NCBI GenBank assembly: GCA_947589505.1
Contig: CANQCF010000008.1
Span: forward strand, 1 to 39,535
DNA length: 39,535 nucleotides
DNA from: an uncultured Acetatifactor sp.
Lineage (GTDB): Bacteria; Bacillota; Clostridia; Lachnospirales; Lachnospiraceae
Reading direction: 5' to 3'
This document shows, in pieces, positions 1 through 7,596 of the stretch. How positions within the stretch are numbered: the stretch's first letter is position 1; the number at the start of each line of letters is the position of its first letter. Position numbers and translations under genes: made by a program. The notes under the pieces were generated by a model that saw nothing but the letters and a program-made list of their open reading frames with translations, did not search any database and was not told the DNA's origin.

Positions 1-147
1 AAGGTAAAGCCGGAGCGCACGGATCTCATCGAGACCCGGGTGATCGGCGGCAGGGACTGTCTCGTGATCGCCCTGGACGGCACCGTGGAAGTAAACGGGA
101 TCACCATCCGCAAATCCCTGGCGGACAACGACATGAGCGATACCTGA
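1..147 (+). CDS. C-terminal fragment of a DUF4317-like protein
   Basis: The plus strand is open from base 1 to a TGA at 145-147, giving the last 48 residues of a gene that begins outside the window. The segment reads PERTDLIETRVIGGRDCLVI and then VEVNGI. From memory this matches the C-terminal end of DUF4317 proteins, which are common in Lachnospiraceae and have no known function. The gene converges on the S8 protease: the two stop codons are only four bases apart, with no visible terminator between them. The reading frame is well supported. The family name rests on a short stretch and is tentative. Confidence 0.55.
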   Translation, partial: KVKPERTDLIETRVIGGRDCLVIALDGTVEVNGITIRKSLADNDMSDT

Positions 148-151
148 TAAG

Positions 152-1936
152 TTACTGAAAAATCTCTTTCGGCAGGCTGGCGGCCGCGCAGGCCGTCCCG
201 TAGCCGACCCTCTCATTGGGATAGGCGCTCTCCCCCCGCAGGGGAAGGGCGCCGGCCCGGAAATAAGCCTTCACCTTTTCCCCGTAGAGATAGGGATCAT
301 TTCCCCTGAGGATCCCCCATTCCATTAAGAGCGCCGCGCTGCCGCTGACGATGGGCGCGGCGAAGGAAGTCCCGGAAACCGTCACAAAACCGCCGTAGGG
401 ATCCGGGGCGGCGATATTGACTCCCGGCGCTACCACATCCGGCTTGATCGTCCCAAATCCCACTCTCTCCCCCTCTGATTCAGAGCCGTAACCCCTTCCC
501 GAAAAATCCGCATAGGAATCCGAAACCGTGTCCATGGCGCCCACGGTGATGACCTTCCCCGCCGTGGAGGGAATGGTCAGGGTCACGGCCGGGGAGGGTT
601 CCAGAAAACCGGTTCCCTGGTTCCTCGTGACGGCGGAGGGCAGATACAGGTAATACTGTCCCGTAACCACCCGGACAGGCTCTAACCGGAACTGCCAGAT
701 ACCGCTGGCAAGGTAATTCCTGCCCGCCGAGGGAATCATCTCCAGATAGATCTCCTGGGAAGTGGAATAAGGGGTTGGCTGGCCGTAATACACCAAAATT
801 CTGGTGTTCTCCGCCTCCAGGGAATACCCCGTCTCGGAGACGCCCTGGCCCGGGTTTAAATACAGCAGAGTCCCTCCCGGGGCCCGGAGAGTGATCCGGT
901 ACTCGTCGCTGAACTGCTTCCAGAGCTGGACGCTTAAGTTTCTCTCAAAACCGGCGATGGCCAGTTCAATCACCCGGCGGCGGTCGATCTGTCCCTGCAC
1001 GTGTCCCGAGGCATTCCCCTCGTTTCCGCTGGCCACGCAGATGGCCGTCCTTCCGATCTCCGAGGCGTTGTCTAAGAACCGCTCCAAAAGGGAGCTTCCG
1101 TTGTGGGGGCCGTAGGTGTTTCCAAAGCTCAGGTTGATGACCAGGGGCATCCCCAGTTCCTGGCCCTTTCGCAGCGCGTAAGTCACCGCCCGCATGATCT
1201 GCGTGGTCTTGGAATACCCGGCCGCCTCCCCGTTCCCGCCGCCCAGCTTGACGATCAAAAGGTCCGTTCCCGCCGCCACTCCCCGGTAGCCGGAGATGGG
1301 GGAGGCCGCCGCAATGCCCGCCACCGCCGTGCCGTGCCCGCTGACGTCCAGGCTTGGCACCAGGGCGAAGCCCTCCGCCTCCGTCCTGGCCCGCAGGGCC
1401 TCGTTAATCCTGTCCCGGTCAAATTCCACCCCGCCCCGAAAACCCTCCGGCGGGCCCGGAAGTCCTTCCCTCTGCTCCAAAGTCTGGTCCCAGAGGAACC
1501 GCACCCGGGTACTGCCGTCCTGGTTCCGAAACTCCCTGCGGCGATAGGCAAGGCCGCTGTCCAGAACCGCAAGGAGCACCCCGGAACCGCTCAAAAAAGG
1601 CTCCCGGTCCAGCACGCTGGAAATACACGCTCTGGCCGAGGGCCCTTCCACACTGTAATAAAAATTTTTCGGTTTTTCAACATATTCGATCCCCGGATTC
1701 GCGGTGACGGCGTTCACCAGTCCCTCCGGCACGGTGAGGATCGCATAACCGGCGATCAGGGGTTCCACGACAACGCCGTCCGTCTGCAGATCCGTCAGAC
1801 TGCAGTTGTACTTCACGATCAGCTCCCAGGTTCTCTCCGCCGCGTCAAAGCCCACGTTCAGGTCCATGGTCTGCTCCCGGACCGCCTCGGGAGTCTCCAG
1901 GGCAAGGTTCAGCTGGTTCTCCATCTTTTCGGACAT
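152..1936 (-). CDS. S8 family (subtilisin-like) serine protease, Csp-like
   Basis: This 594-residue protease has the full subtilase triad: Asp126 in VLDSG, His201 in SGHGTAVAG and Ser524 in GTSFAAP. A prodomain-like region of about 100 residues comes first, and there is no signal peptide. Between the His and Ser blocks lies an insertion of roughly residues 310-450, rich in predicted beta strands, like the jelly-roll domain of clostridial Csp proteases. Csp proteins activate or regulate spore cortex hydrolysis during germination. The architecture and the sporulation genes nearby make that role plausible here, but many Lachnospiraceae carry several S8 paralogues of unknown target. The start at 1936 has a GGGAGGG ribosome site four bases upstream; Met5 is an alternative. 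It is the last gene of the minus-strand run from 4974, 73 bases after the phosphodiesterase, and is much more GC-rich than those two genes, so co-transcription is uncertain. Confidence 0.85.
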   Translation of the reverse strand: MSEKMENQLNLALETPEAVREQTMDLNVGFDAAERTWELIVKYNCSLTDLQTDGVVVEPLIAGYAILTVPEGLVNAVTANPGIEYVEKPKNFYYSVEGPSARACISSVLDREPFLSGSGVLLAVLDSGLAYRRREFRNQDGSTRVRFLWDQTLEQREGLPGPPEGFRGGVEFDRDRINEALRARTEAEGFALVPSLDVSGHGTAVAGIAAASPISGYRGVAAGTDLLIVKLGGGNGEAAGYSKTTQIMRAVTYALRKGQELGMPLVINLSFGNTYGPHNGSSLLERFLDNASEIGRTAICVASGNEGNASGHVQGQIDRRRVIELAIAGFERNLSVQLWKQFSDEYRITLRAPGGTLLYLNPGQGVSETGYSLEAENTRILVYYGQPTPYSTSQEIYLEMIPSAGRNYLASGIWQFRLEPVRVVTGQYYLYLPSAVTRNQGTGFLEPSPAVTLTIPSTAGKVITVGAMDTVSDSYADFSGRGYGSESEGERVGFGTIKPDVVAPGVNIAAPDPYGGFVTVSGTSFAAPIVSGSAALLMEWGILRGNDPYLYGEKVKAYFRAGALPLRGESAYPNERVGYGTACAAASLPKEIFQ

Positions 1937-2009
1937 AATGCCCTCCCAAAAGGATATTCCCTACATACCTATGACCGCCCGCGGCCTTTCAGCACTCCCG
2001 CAATACCGC

Positions 2010-2882
2010 CTACTCTGTTTTCCCCGCTTCTTTCATGATCTCACGCATCTGTTCCGGCGTAATGACATCCGAATAGATTCCATCCACCTGAGATTCCGCC
2101 ATGCGCTGTGCATCTGTCGTCTCATCCACTGTGTGCACATACAGTTTCAGCGGATAAGGTTCCAGGCTCTGCAGGATTTCCGGACTAACCCATGTATAGG
2201 GCATCACCAGCACCGGAATTCCCTTTTCCTGACAAAAGCCGCCAACTTCTTCTCCTCCCGGGAACCCTATATAATACAAGGTATAAATGTAATTCTTGAA
2301 AGAATAGACTTCTTCCACTTCCTCATACATTTGCTCATAGTAAAGCTGCACAATGAGTCTTTCCAGGACAGACTCATATCCATTGTCCAGCGCAGTGTTC
2401 ACAATCAGCGTAAACTGACTTTTTACATCCGGACTGTATTTGGGATCCAAAACCACATACATATCTTTGTGTTCATCCATAATCCGGTAGAGATCCAAAA
2501 GCGTCAGCGGCGTGTATTTTCCATAGATAGGCGTCTTTAGAAACGTCTCGCAGTCTGGCGCCTCTTTCACCTCATCCGTCCAGCCAAACGCTTCGCTTTG
2601 CCCCAGATCGCTGTCCCAGTCATGGCGAAGAACCATTATGTTATCCGATGTAATGGAACAATCCGCTTCAAAAACTCTCTGTCCCAAAGAATAATTGTAT
2701 TCAAAGGCTTCCAGAGAATTTGTCAGAGTATCTCCCTGTTCTGTCTTCCCCAGCGCATGACACACTACCGGGTACCTGTCGTACCAGTTTCCGGTATCCC
2801 CTTCTCCGCAGGAAGCAAAACACAATACCATACACCAAAAAGCCAAAAGCCATTTATATTTTTTTATCGCCTTATCAGTCAT
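2010..2882 (-). CDS. Glycerophosphodiester phosphodiesterase family lipoprotein
   Basis: This 290-residue protein starts with KKYK, a hydrophobic stretch and FASC at Cys25, a plausible lipoprotein signal, so it is probably anchored outside the membrane. The GDPD fold is recognisable by His41 (CHALG, where the family usually has HRG), Glu57 in the Asn/Glu block, the acidic pair in FEADCS (about 72-74) and His87 in LRHDWD. These are the general acid/base histidines and metal-binding residues of the family, which splits glycerophosphodiesters into glycerol-3-phosphate and an alcohol. The gene is 91 bases downstream of an LTA-synthase-like gene, so the substrate could be glycerophosphate polymer or its precursors; that is inference. 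The HRG-to-HAL change makes activity worth testing. The gene is clearly AT-richer than the flanking protease and aminopeptidase genes. Confidence 0.85.
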   Translation of the reverse strand: MTDKAIKKYKWLLAFWCMVLCFASCGEGDTGNWYDRYPVVCHALGKTEQGDTLTNSLEAFEYNYSLGQRVFEADCSITSDNIMVLRHDWDSDLGQSEAFGWTDEVKEAPDCETFLKTPIYGKYTPLTLLDLYRIMDEHKDMYVVLDPKYSPDVKSQFTLIVNTALDNGYESVLERLIVQLYYEQMYEEVEEVYSFKNYIYTLYYIGFPGGEEVGGFCQEKGIPVLVMPYTWVSPEILQSLEPYPLKLYVHTVDETTDAQRMAESQVDGIYSDVITPEQMREIMKEAGKTE

Positions 2883-2973
2883 ATTGATTTTCCTTCCTTA
2901 TCACTTGCTGCAAAACATTTTGAAAATGACTCCTCATTTTCAATCTTTACCTCCTCTTCACAGCAATTTCTCA

Positions 2974-4974
2974 TCAATCAGAAACCGAAAAGATTTCCTT
3001 CAGATATTCCCGCTCCATCAAATGGTTATATTGCAGCATCTGATATTCCAGGAATTCCGGTTCCTGGCCGAATTCCTGTACTGTCTGCCGGGAGATATTC
3101 GGATATTGTTTTCTGAATTCCAATAAAAATTTATAATAAGCAGGGAGTTTCACTCCCGCACACTCCAGCAGGGCTGCACCCAGATAATTGGCGCTCATAT
3201 CTCCGTATTCCGGAATGTCCAGTTCATAATTTGCCCAGATAACATAAGGGGTGATGTACTTTCGCTCCGTCTGTTCCTGTTCCGTAAGCCCGCTGCCCTC
3301 AAACATTGCGTTATAAAAATCATTTCCCAAATTAGGCTGATGATCGCCAAACATACAGATAATAACCGGCTCATCGACCTTTTCAAAATAACCGATTAAA
3401 TTTGAAAACGCCTCATCCGTTACCTTCATCAAATTCAGATAGGTCTCCGCATCAAATAAATATCCCGCCTCCTCCGCCGGAACATTTCCAACCTTTTTGA
3501 TCTTGATAGGCGTTTCCACCTGACCATAATAATCCGCGTGATTTTGAATGGTCACGTCAAACAGAAAGAAGGGCTTGCCTTTGTCACGATGCTCAAAATG
3601 CCATATAATTTCATTGAAGTTGCATTCATCTGACAAAAAATTGCCGACATATAGATAGGGGGTTTGAAACTCGCTCTGGTCAATAAAATCGTCGAATCCA
3701 AAGTATTGAAACGCCTTTTCCCGGTTCCACGCACCCGGACCGCTGGGATGCATCCCAAATGTCTGATATCCCTGCTCTCCCAGCACACTGGCCAGGGAAG
3801 ACATATCATGATTTACCTGCAGCGCATACGGTATGGCCGCCGGGGCTAAAAAAGCAAGGCTGTCTCCCGTCAGCGCTTCGAATTCGCTGTTGGCCGTAAG
3901 GCCTCCCAGAATCTTGACATAAGTATTGCCCTTCGCTGCAGAACCGTTGAGGGAATCCACAAAGGGCATAAACTCCTCCGTAGTTTCCAAATTTCCCAAA
4001 ACCCGGAGATCCGACCACGCCTCGTTCATAATAAAGATAATATTAGGTTTTTTCTCCTCCGTTTCCAAGCCCTGATAATTTTCATCCGCCCACTCCGCGA
4101 TATCCAAAAGCCTGGCCTCCGAATATCCGGCCGGCTTACTCATGTGAAGTTCATCCATGCCGATCATAAATCCCAACAGGAAACCATTCACCCTTTCATT
4201 TTCCGTAGAATTCCAATAATGTCCGCTCAAATCTTTTTTCTCGAGATAACCGGACTTTTCCCAGAAAAACCAAAAGGCAAAACACCCTGCCAGCGCGACA
4301 GCCGTCACAGCAATATGATACCTGATTCCTTTCATTGGAAAATCGCACCAAAGACCCAATGCCATGAAAAAGCAGAAATACAGTATGGAATACCAGAGTT
4401 CACCGCTCACTGTCAGGCGGTAATTGTCCAGCACGGAAAGCGCCGTTCCGGTCGCCCGCAGGTCCAGAAAGGTCAACCCGCTTCCCCTGAACAGATTACA
4501 GAAATGATTGATTATCATTAGACATAAAAGCAAAAAATTACCTGCTGCAAAAGCTATGCCGGTTCTTTGAAACAGCAAAAGAAAAATGCAGTAAACCGCC
4601 AGTATGATTACCACGTTTGCAAACTGTGCGCCGGGCATAAGGCCGCTCATATCACAATTTGGAAGCTCTATCCGCCAGAAAACGCGAACCGGCACCACAA
4701 TAAGATACAAGATAACAAACAGAAGGGATAAAAATTTTGATTTAACCTTAGGCAATACAAGAAATAAACCTGTACAAAAACTCAGCCCTGTGTATACTAT
4801 GAACCGCTTATTCAACCCTGAAAATAAAAAATGACCCGAAATCAGAAACAGAACAAACGCTGTCAGCGCCCCCGCCAGAATATGGCCCTTCCTGTTCCAT
4901 AGCTCCTTCCAATATTGCTTAAGACCCATTATAACTTTTAATGCTATTTTTTCTTTGAACAGCAGTTTATTCAT
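2974..4974 (-). CDS. LTA synthase family sulfatase-like phosphoglycerol transferase
   Basis: This 666-residue membrane enzyme has several N-terminal transmembrane segments (about residues 32-240) followed by an extracellular sulfatase-fold domain from about 305. Key blocks are NIIFIMNEAWSDL (metal ligand Glu318), GGLTANSEFEALTG (candidate nucleophile Thr360, matching GKTSDSEF of LtaS), a middle HPSG block and FGDHQPNL near the end (metal Asp/His). LtaS-type enzymes move glycerophosphate from phosphatidylglycerol to a growing lipoteichoic acid or another acceptor. The paired GDPD gene downstream fits glycerophosphate chemistry. The start region contains a ten-base direct duplication, ATGAATAAAC twice, so a decoy out-of-frame ATG at 4984 lies just ahead of the real start at 4974. 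Ribosome site AAGGGG is about eleven bases upstream. The gene is AT-rich relative to the window. Acceptor and polymer cannot be told from sequence. Confidence 0.85.
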   Translation of the reverse strand: MNKLLFKEKIALKVIMGLKQYWKELWNRKGHILAGALTAFVLFLISGHFLFSGLNKRFIVYTGLSFCTGLFLVLPKVKSKFLSLLFVILYLIVVPVRVFWRIELPNCDMSGLMPGAQFANVVIILAVYCIFLLLFQRTGIAFAAGNFLLLCLMIINHFCNLFRGSGLTFLDLRATGTALSVLDNYRLTVSGELWYSILYFCFFMALGLWCDFPMKGIRYHIAVTAVALAGCFAFWFFWEKSGYLEKKDLSGHYWNSTENERVNGFLLGFMIGMDELHMSKPAGYSEARLLDIAEWADENYQGLETEEKKPNIIFIMNEAWSDLRVLGNLETTEEFMPFVDSLNGSAAKGNTYVKILGGLTANSEFEALTGDSLAFLAPAAIPYALQVNHDMSSLASVLGEQGYQTFGMHPSGPGAWNREKAFQYFGFDDFIDQSEFQTPYLYVGNFLSDECNFNEIIWHFEHRDKGKPFFLFDVTIQNHADYYGQVETPIKIKKVGNVPAEEAGYLFDAETYLNLMKVTDEAFSNLIGYFEKVDEPVIICMFGDHQPNLGNDFYNAMFEGSGLTEQEQTERKYITPYVIWANYELDIPEYGDMSANYLGAALLECAGVKLPAYYKFLLEFRKQYPNISRQTVQEFGQEPEFLEYQMLQYNHLMEREYLKEIFSVSD

Positions 4975-4980
4975 GTTTAT

Positions 4981-5094
4981 TCATTCCCCTTGAGGCAACA
5001 CCTGTTTCACGCTTTTTTGACGACCTGCCATAGTTTCCGCCAAACCTTTGTATCCCAAATACCTTTCCCGGCTGATTTTTTCCAGCACATCCAT
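4981..5094 (-). CDS. Candidate 37-codon leader ORF ahead of the LTA-synthase-like gene
   Basis: An ATG at 5094 opens a 37-residue frame (begins MDVLEKISRERYLGYK) ending in a TGA at 4981-4983, six bases before the downstream start. Its last codons contain the AAGGGG ribosome site of the next gene, so translation of the leader could affect downstream initiation. The ATG lies almost exactly where transcription should begin from the promoter at 5100-5128, so it would have to be translated as a leaderless message. There is no homology that I recognise. It may be a chance ORF. Confidence 0.25.
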   Translation of the reverse strand: MDVLEKISRERYLGYKGLAETMAGRQKSVKQVLPQGE

Positions 5095-5099
5095 GCGCT

Positions 5100-5128
5100 A
5101 TCATATCATTTTTATGTTACCCCGTCAA
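5100..5128 (-). promoter_or_regulatory. Sigma-A-type promoter of the LTA-synthase-like gene
   Basis: On the minus strand, -35 TTGACG (5123-5128), a 17-base spacer and -10 TATGAT (5100-5105), preceded by TGA (extended -10). Transcription should start near 5093 and read into the gene at 4974. The rest of this gap, 5129-5311, is AT-rich and shows nothing else I can name, including no clear terminator for the aminopeptidase gene. Confidence 0.7.
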
Positions 5129-5311
5129 ACCATTTTCATCAGAATTCCTCATCCCAAATATTGAAATTAAAAATTCCTCTCTCAAATTCCATGGCGGAAT
5201 GAACTTCTTCACTGGTATTTCAAATTTCAAGCCGGCCGGATTTCTCATCAAAAAATTTTTAGTTATCACAGATGTCTAAAGCAGCTTTGATACCCTTTTT
5301 CACGGCCGTCT

Positions 5312-6601
5312 TTATTCAGAAAAATACTCCCTCATGAGCTTCACCGCGTACCAGGTATCCTTAACGCCTCCTGTCTCCACAGCGGAGTGCATGGCAAGCT
5401 GGGGCAGACCGATGTCAGCGCTGGGAAAGGAGACATGGGCGGTGGAGATGTTCCCCAGGGTGCTCCCGCCGGCGATATCCGAGCGGTTGACGTAACTCTG
5501 GCAGGGAACCTTGGCCTTTTTGCAGAGGCTCCTGATCTTTGCCGCCGTCATGCCGTCCGTGGTGTACTTCTGCGCGCTGTTGAATTTCAGGACAATCCCG
5601 CCGTTTAAGAAGGGCCTGTTTGTGGGATCCGCCTTTTCCGGATGATTGGGATGTACGGCATGGGCGTTGTCCGCGGAGATCATAAAACCCGAGGCGATCC
5701 ACTCCCGGATCCGGGAAGCGGAAACCTGCAGCGCCTCCCCGACGCGAGCCAGTACATCCTCCAGGAAAGTGGAGTCCGCCCCCTGGCTGGATCCGCTCCC
5801 CACCTCTTCGTTGTCAAAGACTGCACAGACCGTAATATAGTCTTTCGGCGCGCACTCCCTATGCCCTCTGGTCAGGGCATAAACGCACTGCAGATCGTCC
5901 AGCTTCGGCGAGAGGATCATCTCCCCTTCCGATCCCAAGAAATGCCCCTTTTCCCGGACATACAGAAAGAGATCCTGCCCCAGGATCTCCTCCGGCGAAA
6001 CGCCTGCCGCCTCTGCCGTCAGCTCCCGGAGGGTTTTCCGGCCCTTTTTCCCGGCTATCGCGAACAGGGGCTGCAGATCCACCTGGGGATTGTACTCCAT
6101 GCCCTTGTTTGCCGCAGGATTCATGTGGATCGCCAGATTCGGGATCACGCAGAGATCCCGGTCGATGTCCACCAGGCGGGAGACAATCTCCCCGGTATCC
6201 GGATCTTCCACGGCGACGCGGCCCGCCACGGAGAGGGGCCGGTCCATCCAGGTGGAATAGATCATGCCGCCGTATTTCTCAACATTAAGGGTGACATACT
6301 GCTCGGAACTTTTTTCCGGATTTTCCTTGATCTGAAATGTCGGGGAATCACAGTGGGCCGCAGCCGCATGGAATCCCCTGGCCCCGCCGCCCTCCGGAAG
6401 CCGGAAAGCGATCAGGGAACTGTCGTTTCGGGTGACAAAATAACTGCCGCCCCACTCCAGGCTCCAAGTCTCCCGCTCCTTCAGCTCCTGAAAACCCGCC
6501 TCCCGGTACTGCTCGGAAAGTTTCGCGATCACATGACAGCGGCTGGGACACGCTTCGATAAAGCGCAAAAGTTCCTCCGCACATCTTACGGATTCCTTCA
6601 T
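5312..6601 (-). CDS. M18 family aminopeptidase
   Basis: This 429-residue zinc aminopeptidase of the aspartyl-aminopeptidase (M18) family removes N-terminal residues from peptides in the cytoplasm. Typical blocks are HAAAAHCDSP (metal His and Asp, near residues 83-85), LDDLQCVYAL, FDNEEVGSGSSQGADS (catalytic and metal Glu pair), SADNAHAVHP, and the C-terminal TDGMTAAK and LAMHSAVET (last metal His). Length is normal for the family. I place the start at 6601 rather than at an upstream in-frame ATG (6631): an AAGGAGAT site lies at the right distance before 6601, and the upstream start would overlap the preceding gene. It follows the DJ-1 gene by 16 bases and is probably co-transcribed with it. 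Confidence 0.93.
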   Translation of the reverse strand: MKESVRCAEELLRFIEACPSRCHVIAKLSEQYREAGFQELKERETWSLEWGGSYFVTRNDSSLIAFRLPEGGGARGFHAAAAHCDSPTFQIKENPEKSSEQYVTLNVEKYGGMIYSTWMDRPLSVAGRVAVEDPDTGEIVSRLVDIDRDLCVIPNLAIHMNPAANKGMEYNPQVDLQPLFAIAGKKGRKTLRELTAEAAGVSPEEILGQDLFLYVREKGHFLGSEGEMILSPKLDDLQCVYALTRGHRECAPKDYITVCAVFDNEEVGSGSSQGADSTFLEDVLARVGEALQVSASRIREWIASGFMISADNAHAVHPNHPEKADPTNRPFLNGGIVLKFNSAQKYTTDGMTAAKIRSLCKKAKVPCQSYVNRSDIAGGSTLGNISTAHVSFPSADIGLPQLAMHSAVETGGVKDTWYAVKLMREYFSE

Positions 6602-6617
6602 GACAATATCTCCTTCA

Positions 6618-7178
6618 TCAATTTCTTTCATACACGACCTTCTCCGCCATCTCGTCCGCCGCCTTCTGTCCGCAGAAAACAGCGGCGATGGCCAGGGCGA
6701 AATCCAGGGAAGTCCCCATTCCGCGGGAGGTCAGCACCTTCCCGTCGAGCTCCACGGGGCCCTTTGTCACTTCCGCGCCCTCTAAATGGCTCTCAAAGCT
6801 GGGATAACTGCAGGCTTTCCTTCCCTTTAACATTCCGCGGTGCCCCAGGATGCTGGGAGCCGCGCAGATCGCCGCGATATACTTCCCCGCCCCATAAAAT
6901 TCATCCAATTTCTTCATCAGGGGTTCGCAGGCCTCCAGGTTCTGTACGCCTTTCGCTCCCCCGGGCAGCACCAGCATATCGTACCCCTCAAAATCCGCCT
7001 CTCCGAATATCTTGTCCATCTCCACGGAAATTTTATGGCTTCCCAGGACCCGGCGTTCGCCGCTGACGGAGACCATCTCCGTCTCCAGGCCGCATCTCCT
7101 GCAGATATCCACCACAGTCAGCGCCTCGATCTCTTCAAATCCCTCCGCGAAAAAAACTCCGATCTTACTCATACACAT
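6618..7178 (-). CDS. DJ-1/PfpI family protein
   Basis: This 186-residue protein has the DJ-1/ThiJ class I glutamine-amidotransferase-like fold. It shows FAEGFEEIEAL near the N-terminus (the conserved Glu that contacts the nucleophile), LPGGAKG, and the nucleophile elbow AAICAAPSILG with the reactive Cys near residue 105. Members act as glyoxalase, deglycase or redox-sensitive chaperone; the exact reaction cannot be told. Two starts are possible, 7178 and 7172 (MCMSK or MSK); the AAGGAGGA site sits 4 or 10 bases upstream respectively. It lies directly upstream of the M18 peptidase, so both could act in protein damage or turnover. Confidence 0.9.
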   Translation of the reverse strand: MCMSKIGVFFAEGFEEIEALTVVDICRRCGLETEMVSVSGERRVLGSHKISVEMDKIFGEADFEGYDMLVLPGGAKGVQNLEACEPLMKKLDEFYGAGKYIAAICAAPSILGHRGMLKGRKACSYPSFESHLEGAEVTKGPVELDGKVLTSRGMGTSLDFALAIAAVFCGQKAADEMAEKVVYERN

Positions 7179-7240
7179 TCTTCCTCCTTCTTTTCTGTCA
7201 TAACCCTGCCGGGATCATTTTTTCTACTATAACCTTTTCA

Positions 7241-7403
7241 GGATACTCCTTCCGCCTTCACTCATCTGATACCACCCTTTCGGAATCCCTTCCCACTTCA
7301 ACTCTTCTCATACCACTATCCCGGAATCCCTTCCCTCCTCAACTCTTCTGATGCCACCCTCCCGGGATACCCTTCCCGCCGCAGTCCTTCCATCACGCTC
7401 CTT
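7241..7403. repeat. Tandem array of a 41-bp unit, four copies
   Basis: Four head-to-tail units: 7241-7281, 7282-7322, 7323-7363 and a more degenerate one, 7364-7403. Each begins GGAATCCCTTCC or GGATACCCTTCC (first copy GGATACTCCTTCC) on the plus strand and continues with a conserved ACTCTTCTGATACCACC-type core. The array lies between the ABC permease and DJ-1 genes, immediately upstream of a possible DJ-1 -10 element (TATAGT, minus strand, 7226-7231). The units contain stop codons, and I see no protein in them. Confidence 0.85.
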
Positions 7404-7410
7404 CAAAACT

Positions 7411-7477
7411 GCCCTTATTTCCATCCCAGGCTTGCCCTTATTTCTCTTCCCGGCTGCCCTTATTTCCCTTCCAACAC
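7411..7477. repeat. Tandem array of a 22-23-bp unit, three copies
   Basis: Three units starting GCCCTTATTTC on the plus strand, at 7411-7433, 7434-7455 and 7456-7477. The array follows the 41-bp array after a few bases, so two different tandem repeats share one intergenic gap. The remaining 7478-7596 holds no gene I can support. Confidence 0.8.
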
Positions 7478-7596
7478 GCCCCGCGTTCTTCGCAGAATCG
7501 CAGCCCCAGCGTTCCGCCGCGCCACGGCCGCCCCGTACAAAAACACCTCTTCTGTCAGCGGTCCAAAAAGATCGGCGCCAACCCGTAAAACAGGCC

